NCBI GenBank assembly: GCA_009746045.1
Contig: RPFO01000065.1
Span: 7,441,862-7,505,861, forward strand
From: Mesostigma viride
Lineage: Eukaryota > Streptophyta > Mesostigmatophyceae > Mesostigmatales > Mesostigmataceae
DNA: 64,000 nucleotides
Direction: 5' to 3'
Shown: positions 53,484 to 63,801 of the stretch, one piece after another
Numbering within the stretch: position 1 is the stretch's first letter
Layout of the letters: the number at the start of each line of letters is the position of its first letter
The notes under the pieces: generated by a model
Database searches by the model: none
Told to the model about the DNA's origin: nothing
What the model saw: the letters and a program-made list of their open reading frames with translations, nothing else
Translations under genes and position numbers: made by a program

Positions 53484-54827
53484 ATGACCATGGCAGCTAT
53501 CGCTGTCGTAGAAGTTGAGAATTTCGATATCACACGGTTTGCAAAGGAATCTTTGCCGGTGGTCGTGGCTGAGCTGAACAAAGTGCATGGTCCGCTCCTC
53601 GAGCTTTTGCCTAATGATGGCAGCGAACCAGTTTTTGTTGCGACTCATCCCGGATTTGCGCAGCACGTACTCCGCCCCAACGGCAAATTCTCCCAGCGCT
53701 TTGGCAATCCGGAGGGGTTGGCGACATTACACATGCATGAACAAGGTGTAATTTGGAACAACACCGAGGAGGATTGGAAAGCAATTCGGAAATGCATTGA
53801 AAGCCAATTAACTGCCAAACAACTTCAACGGGCCGTGGAAATATCTCGGGAGGCCACGTTGTCGTATTGCCAACATTGGACCGGCACATCTGCGCCCATT
53901 GACGTTCTGAAGGAGCTGCGGGTGATCACTTTGGCGATAGTGCTGGAACTCTTCTTTGGCATCATCGGCAAACCGCATGGATTCCTGCTGCCGCTGACGG
54001 AAGAAGTGGTGGCATATTTCAAGGCCTGGGAGTACTGCCTGTTCAGATCCGGCGTGGAGGCGTCATCATCCCCCCGAGCACGACATGCCGTCGATGCAGT
54101 GAACGCCCTGACTGCAAGCATCACCAAGCTGATACCTGAAGCTCGCTCGGACTTCATGGACAAGCTGAAAACCTTGCAGTCTGAACACAACTGGTCGCAA
54201 GAGCAGATCGTTCAGATCGTGCTGGAAGTGGTGATCGCGGGGACTGACACGTCATCCGTCACCATGTCATATGCGCTGTTGGGCATGTGTGACCCACACC
54301 ACGTGGGTCTCGCGCAGCGAATACAAGCGCAGGCGACACAGCTCTGCGAGGCGATGGAGGCGGGTGAGGTACCCAAACAGGCAGCCTTGGACAAGCACAT
54401 GCCGACATTGCATAAGCTCTTGCTAGAGAGCATGCGGTTCAAGCCAGTGGGACCGGTAGTGCTCCGCAAATGCACGGCATCTGATCCTTATGGCGATGTT
54501 CCGCTGGAGCCAGGTGATCGTGTGATCCTCAACTTGGCTGCCATGCATCGGTCGGAAGATTTGTTTGAGCAGCCAGAGTCGTTCGACCCTGAGTGCAACT
54601 TTGCGGCTGAGTGCCCCAAGTTCGTGCCTTTTGGGAAAGGGCCCAAGGGTTGCGTCGGCCAACATCTGGCCAAGGTGGAGATGCTGGTGGTGATGTCCAC
54701 GCTGGTGCACAAATTCGACTTTTCGCTCGCCGAGGGTCAGGTTTCCCTGAACGAGCTGACCACTCATTGGGACATTGCCAATCAGCCTACCTCTCCGATT
54801 TACTTGGTGGCGAGACCAAGGTGCTAA
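53484..54827 (+). CDS. Cytochrome P450, intronless
   Basis: 447 residues from the ATG at 53484. Family landmarks in order are the C-helix WKAIR (98-102, WxxxR), the I-helix AGTDTSS (252-258), ExxR as ESMR (315-318), a PERF-like SFDPECNF, and the heme-binding FGKGPKGCVGQ with the Cys ligand at residue 390. Such enzymes use electrons from a reductase to insert oxygen into organic substrates; the substrate cannot be told. With this start the protein has no N-terminal membrane anchor, which is unusual for an algal or plant microsomal P450; the in-frame ATG at 53277 adds 69 residues with no clear hydrophobic helix either. Its GC content is lower than the neighbouring RdRp. Confidence 0.93.
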   Translation: MTMAAIAVVEVENFDITRFAKESLPVVVAELNKVHGPLLELLPNDGSEPVFVATHPGFAQHVLRPNGKFSQRFGNPEGLATLHMHEQGVIWNNTEEDWKAIRKCIESQLTAKQLQRAVEISREATLSYCQHWTGTSAPIDVLKELRVITLAIVLELFFGIIGKPHGFLLPLTEEVVAYFKAWEYCLFRSGVEASSSPRARHAVDAVNALTASITKLIPEARSDFMDKLKTLQSEHNWSQEQIVQIVLEVVIAGTDTSSVTMSYALLGMCDPHHVGLAQRIQAQATQLCEAMEAGEVPKQAALDKHMPTLHKLLLESMRFKPVGPVVLRKCTASDPYGDVPLEPGDRVILNLAAMHRSEDLFEQPESFDPECNFAAECPKFVPFGKGPKGCVGQHLAKVEMLVVMSTLVHKFDFSLAEGQVSLNELTTHWDIANQPTSPIYLVARPRC

Positions 54828-55302
54828 CTCCCGAACTTGCATGCATGCATGCATAAAAATTTCGCATGCATACTATTGCCACGTTATGTAAAGAATTCTG
54901 GAACAGTGTCCAATTGTGAGATGTTTAGTCGTCAAGTTTTGAAGCTAGCTAGCTCATTCTTTTTTTATTCAATTGACTGTTGAGTGTCCTTGTCAAAACT
55001 GCTCACAAAACTAGACGTATGAATGAGACGTATGTCAGGTTTAATCGTTTACTTTTGCTAGATACAAAATATAATGAAACAACCTTAGCTTAGGTTTGCA
55101 TATAAATAGATGTCCGTCAGGAATCTGTGCTCGTGCATATGGCGCCATGAGCACATACCCTGAGCGCCATGCGAGCTATAGCTATATGAACAGTGTCTAT
55201 ATACACAGGCCAAAAATCCAATTGATATCTGCCCCATAATAAATTAAAAGTATATGCATGAGATTTCGTGATTTTATATAAGTCATCTTTGCCATTACTG
55301 CT
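54828..55302. other. 3' flank of the P450
   Basis: AT-rich, with a (TGCA)n-like ATGCATGCATGCATG string at 54840. No gene is visible. Confidence 0.5.
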
Positions 55303-56560
55303 GTTTATTATTGTAGTGGATTACGTTATGCGCCAGGCACGTGCCCGCTTTGCTAGCATTGCAGGCCGTGCCCCTGGCCTAGTGATCACGAACGAGCTTG
55401 GGGAGGGGGGCCGACTTTAAACAAGCAGAATTCACTAGCTGACCTCATTTATGCCGACGACATCACGCTCATCGAGAAGCCGGAGTCTGCCCAACTTTGG
55501 CTGGACTGCCTAGTGCCTGGCGCTCGAGGCTCGGGCGGTTGGTCTAGAAATCAGCCCCAAAACAAAGGCCCTGGCCCTCGGTATGGCAGTGCCCCCGCCC
55601 ACACTCCGCCTCTTAGACGCCGACACCGAGGTAAACTACCCCACTTCCGGCCGCTTCAAGCTGCTCGGCAGTTGGCTTCCCGACTGCCAGGACGACCTGA
55701 CGACACGGATCGGCATGGCGTGGGCGCAACTCCATGACCACCGCCGCTGGTGAAGCAACCCCGCCCTACCCCAGATCGTCAAGCGTGACCTCTTCAAGGT
55801 CGTCATTCTGACGATCCTGACCTACGGCGCTGAGACCTGGACACTGACGCAGGACGGCTGGAGCAACGACTCGACGGCAACGTCACCAAGATGCTGCGCA
55901 ATTAATTAATTAATTAATTAATTAATTGATTAAACTCGTGCTCCCGTTGGGGAGTCACGGAGCACCGAAGTGCTTTTAATCCCTGAGTGTGCACAACAGG
56001 AGAAAGGGCAGAGACCCCCAGTCTCCTAATTCATGCCTAAGGCATGCCACAGCTGCATGCGGGCACGCTATAGCTAAACGGACACGCTAACGATCCGGCA
56101 GTCTGTGGGTGCAATAAGACCCATCATGTGAGCATATCATAACAAGGAGCGTGGGCAAGTAATCTGATCATAGCCAGGACGTAGCATGGCTGTACAAGGA
56201 CTGTGCTGCGCAAGGCCGTGTTGTCCCCTTTGGTTTGCACATTAGTAATGAGGATTTGTACTATGATTTGCCCTATGTTTCCCACATTCTTAGGCACAGG
56301 CGCCTGGGCCTAGCTGGGCACCTAGCCCGCACAGATCAGGTAGACACATCAGATAGACTAGCTGGCACCAAGCCCGCCCAGCGCCAGCCTGGGCGTTATG
56401 TCCTCACCTGGCGTGCCCCAAGCCGCACGCGGCAGGGCCCGGCCACCTGTGGACTTTTCGTGATAGATCGACTCGGCATGGACATGTGCTACCCTAGACG
56501 TGACGGGCTCGATCACACCCGGGCAGCCTCCTGGTTTGTCTGTCATATGGCGCATGGCTT
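55303..56560 (+). pseudogene. LINE ORF2 fragment, 5'-truncated and split by a 312-bp insertion
   Basis: VDYVMRQARARFASIAGRAP, DLIYADDITLIEKPESAQLW (YADD at 55450-55461), then shifted frames with DLFKVVILTILTYGAETWTL and, after the insertion, FGLHISNEDLYYDLPYVSHI and RHRRLGLAGHLARTDQVDTS. It is highly similar to 39044-40160 in inverse orientation. Stops and frameshifts are present throughout. Confidence 0.8.
55902..56213 (-). mobile_element. 312-bp SINE-like insertion with 10-bp TSD
   Basis: TGCTGCGCAA flanks it on both sides (55892-55901 and 56214-56223) and the LINE reading resumes directly (KMLR-K-A). On the minus strand it ends with the hairpin CTCCCCAACGGGAG and a (TTAA)n tail (55902-55926). 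A target duplication plus simple-repeat tail indicates retroposition. No coding region. Confidence 0.85.
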
Positions 56561-58040
56561 CTCACGAGCCACGAGCCACGAGGTAGCCATGGCTGACGGC
56601 GGAGCTCGTAACTTTCACGTTTGGGCACCAATTTCGGCCGTGAATATCGCAATCGCTTCGTCTTTCTAAGAATCCGTGTACACGCTGATATAATTTTCCG
56701 AAGCTATTACGCAATGTATGTCGAGCAAACGCTCCTCCGCGCAACGCAGCCTGGCGGCTGCGCTAAGCCCTGAAAATATACATCTGCAGCTCCGGCTGCA
56801 GCCTCGCCCTCAGGTCCGGAAGGCAGTGCATGACACTAGTCGCGCACTGGTGGTCGCCCAGATCCCTCCCGAGCTTTCCTCGCCCTCTGCATCGCCTGAG
56901 CCCAACGCAGCCACCCGGCCTGCCGAGCCGCATTGGGACGAGATCACCTTTGACAGCAACGCACCTGGCTATACTGGACTCGCAGCCCAGGAGCCTTCAT
57001 GGAAGACGTGTTTTTCGGCACGCACGCTTCGCTTGTCAACCTGTGCTCGCACCTCATCTCCCACAACCGCGGCCGCTGGCCAAGTGGCCAGCCTTTCATC
57101 CCCGCCGAAGATCTCCCAAAAATTCTCGATCCGCATGAATCAGTCGCCCCCGGCTCCAGCGCTTCGCCCTCTGCTCCCTCCTCGGGCGCTCCGACGCCGA
57201 GATCTGGGCTTCCCCACCGCCCCACCCCACCGTCGCGAGCGACACCATCATCCGCAACCTCCTTAAGGAAGCTTTCGAGCAGCACGTGACTCGACCCCTC
57301 GCTGCAGATGTGGCGGCAATGGTCCGCACGCTGGCTACTGAGCTCCCTCACCTTTCCACGTACCGGCCACCGTCACCTCCACCTCTGGCCGGACACCCTC
57401 CTCGCCTCCTCCACCGCCCCGGCCCACCCCCGCCTCCGACGCCATCACCGCCAGTCTGCGACATCAACCAGCGCGCCTCAAGGACAACACCATCGCCATC
57501 GAGTGCCTGCAAAACACCGCAGGCCTCACCGCCCAGGCGGTAGTGAAGGACATTGCCGCCAAGCCAGCCCCCGCTCAGTAGCCGGCCCGGCTGGCGATGC
57601 CCCTCGATCCGGCCCACCCAGACCTGGGCGGACATGCTCAAGCAACACACTGGCCACCTCCACCACCTCCGCCGTCGCAGCACGGCTCCAGCAGCAGACG
57701 CTCGATCGACCTCCGCGAGGAGGCTGAGCTCGCCAAGCGCAGCCTTAACGTCATCCGCGTCAAGAACTTCGACCTGGTGGAATGTGAGAATTCCGAGAAG
57801 CTTGCACGTGCGTTTGAGAGAGATCGAAATCCTTGGTCGCATGGGCCTTAATCTTGGTGAGATCGAGCTGGTCGCCCACCGCCTTCCCCACTCGCGGGGT
57901 AAGGCAGGGGCGCCCCCGCTTCTTCTCAGTCCTTTAACAACCCGGCGGACAAGCTTTCTTTTCTCAGACGCCGCAAGCGGCTCGATCGAGAAGACTCACT
58001 TCACCCTGGACGACGACTTGACCCTGGCGCAGCAATAACG
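56561..58040 (+). pseudogene. LINE ORF1-type gene, second copy
   Basis: 56576-56700 is the 5' noncoding stretch. The frame starting at 56718 gives MSSKRSSAQRSLAAALSPEN and WDEITFDSNAPGYTGLAAQE; shifted frames continue with FMEDVFFGTHASLVNLCSHL, NTIAIECLQNTAGLTAQAV, TWADMLKQHTGH, LDLREEAELAKRSLNVIRVK, and THFTLDDDLTLAQQ. The protein would be roughly 430-450 residues: Pro/Ala-rich N-terminus, a helical middle and a basic C-terminus (RRRELCMADLVYLQLRQ, YWKGAAIYVGHKPW). At least five frameshifts. Homologous to 15884-17300. Confidence 0.6.
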
Positions 58041-58668
58041 GCGACGGGAGCTATGCATGGCCGACCTAGTATACCTTCAGCTCCGGCAGACCACGGCGGG
58101 GAAGCCGGTTTACTGGAAGGGGGCGGCCATCTACGTCGGCCACAAGCCCTGGCATGCACGCGACCCCCGCGGCCCCATGCAGCGACTCCAGACGCCCCTG
58201 CATGATGAGCTTAGTAGGGGAATACAGCAGTAGCAGTGTAGAATAGTCCTGAAGGCCTAGCCACCGTGGCCTTGTACATGTACGTACGCCTACTATATGC
58301 ACTATACCTGCTTATGCATTAGCATTATTTAGTCTTGTACAAGTGTGCCTATGATGTGCCACACACCAGATGATGCCTAGCTTTATTTAGTTATGCTGTG
58401 CCCACGCAGGGAGTTACTCTCTGCTGAGAAGCCATGCCCTAGCTCGCCTTTGTATTGCCATGCTGCTCTTCCCCCCCTATGCCAGCGCCTTCCGGTAGGT
58501 GCTAGGATGTCATAGGGGTGCCGCAGGTGCACTTTGTGCACCGGCAGAGCAGGTGTATAGTTTACACCCTACTACACTTGCAGGAAGTAGCCCAGAGTGT
58601 ATTAATTAAAGGCCATATGCCCCTTCTCAGGGATATGTGCGACATATACAGTCCCAGCGGAGTTATGT
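58041..58668 (+). other. 3' noncoding region of the ORF1-type element
   Basis: It aligns with the reverse complement of 11.6-12.0 kb and with 17.3-17.7 kb. It ends with a CTCAGGGATATGTG...CCCAGCGGAG hairpin-like motif and GTTATGTT, immediately before the (CAATT)n array. Confidence 0.6.
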
Positions 58669-59475
58669 TTCAATTCAATTCAATTCAATTCAATTCAATT
58701 CAATTCAATTCAATTCAATTCAATTCAATTCAATTCAATTCAATTCAATTCAATTCAATTCAATTCAATTCAATTCAATTCAATTCAATTCAATTCAATT
58801 CAATTCAATTCAATTCAATTCAATTCAATTCAATTCAATTCAATTCAATTCAATTCAATTCAATTCAATTCAATTCAATTCAATTCAGTTCAATTCAATT
58901 CAATTCAATTCAATTCAGTTCAATTCAATTCAATTCAATTCAATTCAATTCAATTCAATTCAATTCAATTCAATTCAATTCAATTCAATTCAATTCAATT
59001 CAATTCAATTCAATTCAATTCAATTCAATTCAATTCAATTCAATTCAATTCAATTCAATTCAATTCAATTCAATTCAATTCAATTTTGTTTGATTCGATT
59101 CAATTCAATTCAATTCGATTCAATTCAATTCAATTCAATTCAATTCAATTCAATTCAATTCAATTCAATTCAATTCAATTCAATTCAATTCAATTCAATT
59201 CAATTCAATTCAATTCAATTCAATTCAATTCAATTCAATTCAATTCAATTCAATTCAATTCAATTCAATTCAATTCAATTCAATTCAATTCAATTCAATT
59301 CAATTCAATTCAATTCAATTCAATTCAATTCAATTCAATTCAATTCAATTCAATTCAATTCAATTCAATTCAATTCAATTCAATTCAATTCAATTCAATT
59401 CAGTTCAATTCAATTCAATTCAGTTCAATTCAATTCGATTCAATTCAATTCAATTCAATTCAATTCAATTCAATT
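58669..59475 (+). repeat. (CAATT)n pentanucleotide array, left half
   Basis: About 160 units with a few CAGTT and CGATT variants and a short interruption near 59085-59098. It follows the end of a retroelement 3' region, so it probably grew from that element's tail. It creates long stop-free frames (NSIQF repeats) that are not genes. Confidence 0.97.
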
Positions 59476-59507
59476 TCTGAGCTATCTGCTCATTTTATAG
59501 TTATGTT

Positions 59508-61241
59508 ATGACACTTGAGCTCCCAAGAAAACCAGCATTTGATTGAAAACAATGAGTAGAGCCCCTGCCAAAGGCAGGTTTAAGTAGTCATCTCGTCTCC
59601 CTCGCATGCAGGAGCAAGAGCCCCCCAAGGGTGGGATGGGTGGGAAGAAACAATTACGGGTCACAACCCGCCGACCATGCTTATCAAGCCTACCGTCAAA
59701 ATGGAAAACGGCAAAACCAGAAATATCCTAACGCTGACAATTTTTTAATTCAGCCAGCCAGCTCATCTGTCACACGTCTGAGCTGTCAGGCCATGTGTAC
59801 TCTTCGAATGCAACCCTGAACACACTACCCAACCAAGCAGCACACCAATCAATTGGTGAGTGCTGGTTACATCAGATTTTATTACAGCTTTTTGACGCAA
59901 CTTCCGTCAGCATTCCACACATGGCCGGCCGTTCAAACAAACGGCGCCTGACTTACAAAAGGCAAAGCTAGTTGCCAGTAGGATTCCCCGGTAAACAACA
60001 AGTCGTCCCCATTCGTCTAACAAGCCTCTCTGCATGTACAGCCACAAGGTTGTGGCGGCCCTTTCTTTCCCGCATTCTGTTTAATAAACTATTTTCAGAG
60101 AAATCCGATTATGACACTTGAGCTCCCAAGAAAACCAGCATTTGATTGAAAACAATGAGTAGAGCCCCTGCCAAAGGCAGGTTTAAGTAGTCATCTCGTC
60201 TCCCTCGCATGCAGGAGCAAGAGCCCCCCGATCCACCCCAGTCCCTGGCGCCATTGCCCTCCTCCCCCGCACTGTCGCCGTTCAGGAAACAAAACTTGAT
60301 AGGATCACTGTTGCCCCAATAACAGTGAACAAAGAAAAGAAGAAGAATCCCCCCCCTCTTCCAGGCAGCCTCGAGGGTAGCCGCTTCCATAAAAAGACCA
60401 CAAAGTGGGGCGTGTCGCAACATCTCCTTCATGGCGACTCAGCCCGCACAAGGCTATAATAACCCCCTAAGGGGCCCGACGATAAAAGGTTAGCGAATCC
60501 GCGGAGCCGCCTCAGCAAAATATGATTCCAGATAAAAACCCAGAAAATTCGCATTCCGACGCCACCAGGGTTTGAACCGCTACCTGCCGGGTGCTGAGCA
60601 GGGAGAGACGACAAGGCCAGGCACTGCCACTGCCAGCCGAGACGCCTTTCCGATACTCGGTTCCTTTTGTGGGAATTTTGCAAATATATTTTCTTCCGGA
60701 ACGCAAGAAATTAGCCGGCCGCGCGTCACCCTTATATCCCTCGCTGGCCCATAACAAAAAAGGGCCGCGCACCAAGCCGAAGGCAGCGCCATGCAGCGCC
60801 CTAGGCTGTGGGCCGCTGACTGACTACCAGCGCAGTCTCATGGAATCCAAATTAATCTATTGACCTTCGCACAGTTTCCGCATTAGCTGCGGACTTCTTA
60901 GTCGACATGATTGGCTCCGCTGCTGGAATTACCAGCAGCCGGGGCGGGGCGCCCAGCCCACTTTCTATGACCACCGAGACGCTGCCCAGCAAGGTGCCAA
61001 CCAGAACCACTTGGCACATTGGTAACGCGAAATTTCCGTTCCGTTCAAACCGCCCCTACCTGCCGTAAAGTCGCAAAACCCGCGACTTCATAGCAGGCAA
61101 GGACGGGGTCTTTGCCTAATTTTCTTTAGCCCCGCCGCCATAGCAGCGAGGCCGCTCATACTGCTTCAGTGAGCACATTCAAAGAAACAATTACGGGTCA
61201 CAACCCGCCGACCATGCTTATCAATTCAGAGAAATCCGATT
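59508..61241 (-). mobile_element. Split-direct-repeat element (family III), nested in family IV
   Basis: Plus-strand order: left arm 59508-59636, tract GGGTGGGATGGGTGGG (59639-59654), right arm about 59645-60110, left arm 60111-60229, unique DNA 60230-61181, right arm 61182-61241 (shortened by an internal deletion of about 0.4 kb). The empty site is preserved in the other family IV arm: GTTATGTT joined to GCGGCGGGCTC at 63080-63098. Comparison fixes the ends and shows no target duplication beyond TT. Confidence 0.8.
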
Positions 61242-62965
61242 GCGGCGGGCTCAAAGGGGGCCGATCTGCCGCCTGTAGCGTAGCTCTACCGTACGTCACC
61301 TACACCATGTAAGGTGCTTGTTGTTACTTAGGACTAGAGAGAGAAAGGGACCGGCGGTGCGCCGGTACTATAGTGCCTACTGGCAACCGTGCCCGCCCTT
61401 GATTGAGGGGGGCGCGGCGCCTTGAGACATGTGCTTTGTTTTCCATTTTCATGTGCACCGTACTTAGAGTGGTGTGGTGAACGTAGAGAGGCCTTTTTGC
61501 AGCTCGCAACTTTCCAATGTGAGGAAAGGTGGGCTGGCCGCTAGGGGGGCCGCTATGGCTGCTACGCCCAATGTAAGTACGTCGACGCTGCGGGCCTCCC
61601 CGTGTTACGGAGAGGTGACCCGCTGTTGTTCGAAATATTGGTGAAGGGTTGAAGTGCTGTTCCTAGGGTGTTCCCCCATGGCGCTGGGGTGCGCCGGCCG
61701 GGCTCCAGTTGGGAGCCCGTAGTGACTTGAATTTCGAAAGTCAATGAAGAAGGAAGGCGGTTTTTAGAGAAGGCGGTTTTTGGCGGAGAGCCCTGCGAAA
61801 GGACAGTGCGAGGTGACCAGCCCTGATTAAGGAAGCGCTAGATTTGCTCTCGGGTAAAGTGTCCGCCGGGGATTTTTTATCCCTGTAGCGGCGTGCACGG
61901 GGGATCGAAACAGGGCGTTTTTCATAAAGATGGGGGTCAAAAGAAACCAGAGGCGGAGGAGGGTGCACCAATGGCAGCGGCTGCCGTGGGTCGGGGGGGT
62001 CCTGTCGGCATGGGAAGGTCGGCAGGCACCCTGTACCCTCTCGGAGCTCCGGCGAGCAGCTAGGCCGGCCCCTTAAGGCTTCTGCCCTTGGCGATAAGGG
62101 AGAGGTGGGAAGCTGCGGAAAACCGTGGGTATCCATGCGCACTTACAAAAAAGAAACTCTACAGCGCCTGGCAAGCCTGGAAAAAAATTTTCCCCTCGAG
62201 GGGGGCGCGTGAAAACGGCAAAGGGAAAGCGGAGCCCGCCGCCTTGCCCCCCTCGAGGGGGGGGGGGTGCGTGTGGAACCCGGCAATGCGGTCCGGCTTT
62301 GTTTTAAGAAAATGCATTATATACCATAATAAAGCTCCACTCGGCTGCGGCTGCGCCAAGGCTCGTGACACCATGGCGATGGTGAGCCTTGGCGCTAGGA
62401 GGTCCGCAGCCATCATTATCACCACGATGGGGGGTAATAGAGCCAGTGGCGGTGGCTCTACCCTCGGGAAATCCCAGCGGCTTTGCCGGCCGGTGGGCTG
62501 GTGATGGTGGTTGGGTGAGCTGGAGACGTTCCCAGGTGGCATAAGTCCTAAATTAAAGCGGCAGCACTGCCGGATGCGCCCCTCTAACAAGGGGAACGCA
62601 TGTGGCTCCGCCCTGCGTCCGCCGGGAGACCGTAGCGGCCACACGGGGGCGGGAAGGGGGGCATCATCATGCCAACAAGAGCCCAGCATTCCAAGTGGTT
62701 GTGTTCCTACCACCAGGGCTGGAAACGGCCTGGGTGGCCAGAGATGGTGATGTGGGACAAGATTGGACCAAGGGGGCATGTGCTGGGCCCCAGCATGGTG
62801 AACTGGCCTAACTTGACAATGACTTGTACAATGATTTTGAGGGTGTGGCTAGGCTCAACTGTTAAAGCCTGCACACACTTATTGTAAGAAACTTGTTTCT
62901 CTGGTAGGAAGGCACTCCAAGGGACCTTAGCTTCAGCACCTATTTTCTGAGCTATCTGCTCATTT

Positions 62966-63065
62966 GTTTAATTAACTTTTGTGCAATTATTTTTCTAATG
63001 AGATTAGCATAGTACTCCGTGGCATGCCTTTGCGCATGACACGCAAGTACTTACTTACTTACTTA
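62966..63065 (+). mobile_element. 100-bp retroposed fragment with 10-bp TSD and (TTAC)n tail
   Basis: CTGCTCATTT flanks it at 62956-62965 and 63066-63075. The sequence ends in ACTTACTTACTTACTTA. The uninterrupted sequence is present at 59485-59507, which confirms the insertion. Confidence 0.82.
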
Positions 63066-63566
63066 CTGCTCATTTTATAGTTATGTTGCGGCGGGCTCAA
63101 AGGGGGCTGATCTGCCGCCTGTAGCGTAGCTCTACCGTACGTCACCTACACCATGTAAGGTGCTTGTTGTTACTTAGGACTAGAGAGAGAAAGGGACCGG
63201 CGGTGCGCCGGTACTAGTGCCTACTGGCAACCGTGCCCGCCCTTGATTGAGGGGGGCGCGGCGCCTTGAGACATGTGCTTTGTTTTCCATTTTCACACCG
63301 TACTTAGAGTGGTGTGGTGAACGTAGGGAGGCCTTTTTGCAGCTCCCACCCACCCACCCACCCTCGCTGCTGTTAGGGACAAGATTGGACCAAGGGGGCA
63401 TGTGCTGGGCCCCAGCATGGTGAACTGGCCTAACTTGACAATGACTTGTACAATGATTTTGAGGGTGTGGCTAGGCTCAACTGTTAAAGCCTGCACACAC
63501 TTATTGTAAGAAACTTGTTTCTCTGGTAGGAAGGCACTCCAATGGACCTTAGCTTCAGCACCTATT

Positions 63567-63801
63567 TCAATTCAATTCAATTCAATTCAATTCAATTCAA
63601 TTCAATTCAATTCAATTCAATTCAATTCAATTCAATTCAATTCAATTCAATTCAATTCAATTCAATTCAATTCAATTCAATTCAATTCAATTCAATTCAA
63701 TTCAATTCAATTCAATTCAATTCAATTCAATTCAATTCAATTCAATTCAATTCAATTCAATTCAATTCAATTCAGTTCAATTCAGTTCAATTCAATTCAA
63801 T
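63567..63801 (+). repeat. (CAATT)n pentanucleotide array, right half
   Basis: About 47 units with two CAGTT variants near the end. It is the continuation of the 58669-59475 array beyond the family IV element. Confidence 0.95.

Larger units (their letters stand above)
59475..63566 (+). mobile_element. Split-direct-repeat element (family IV), inserted in the (CAATT)n array
   Basis: A1 is 59475-59507 plus 61242-61505 (split by family III); unique interior 61506-62753; B1 62754-62946; A2 62947-63345 (with a 100-bp insertion); a CCCACCCACCCACCCACCC tract at about 63347-63364; B2 63376-63566. B1 abuts A2. Both outer ends adjoin CAATT repeats, so the array was split by the insertion. Orientation is opposite to families I-III and accordingly the tract is CCCA instead of GGGT. 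The interior contains no recognisable gene. Confidence 0.78.

Noticed and set aside
58518-59511. Long NSIQF-repeat frames over the CAATT arrays (also 63542-63850)
   Set aside because: Simple-repeat translations; a 5-bp unit without stops stays open in any frame.
60565-60600. Pol III B-box-like GGTTCAAACC on the minus strand in the family III interior
   Set aside because: The flanking bases do not form a T-stem and no cloverleaf could be drawn, so it is not called a tRNA or SINE promoter.
62159-62779. 206-codon minus-strand frame in the family IV interior
   Set aside because: Overlapped by open frames on the other strand, Pro-rich by composition and without motifs; probably chance.
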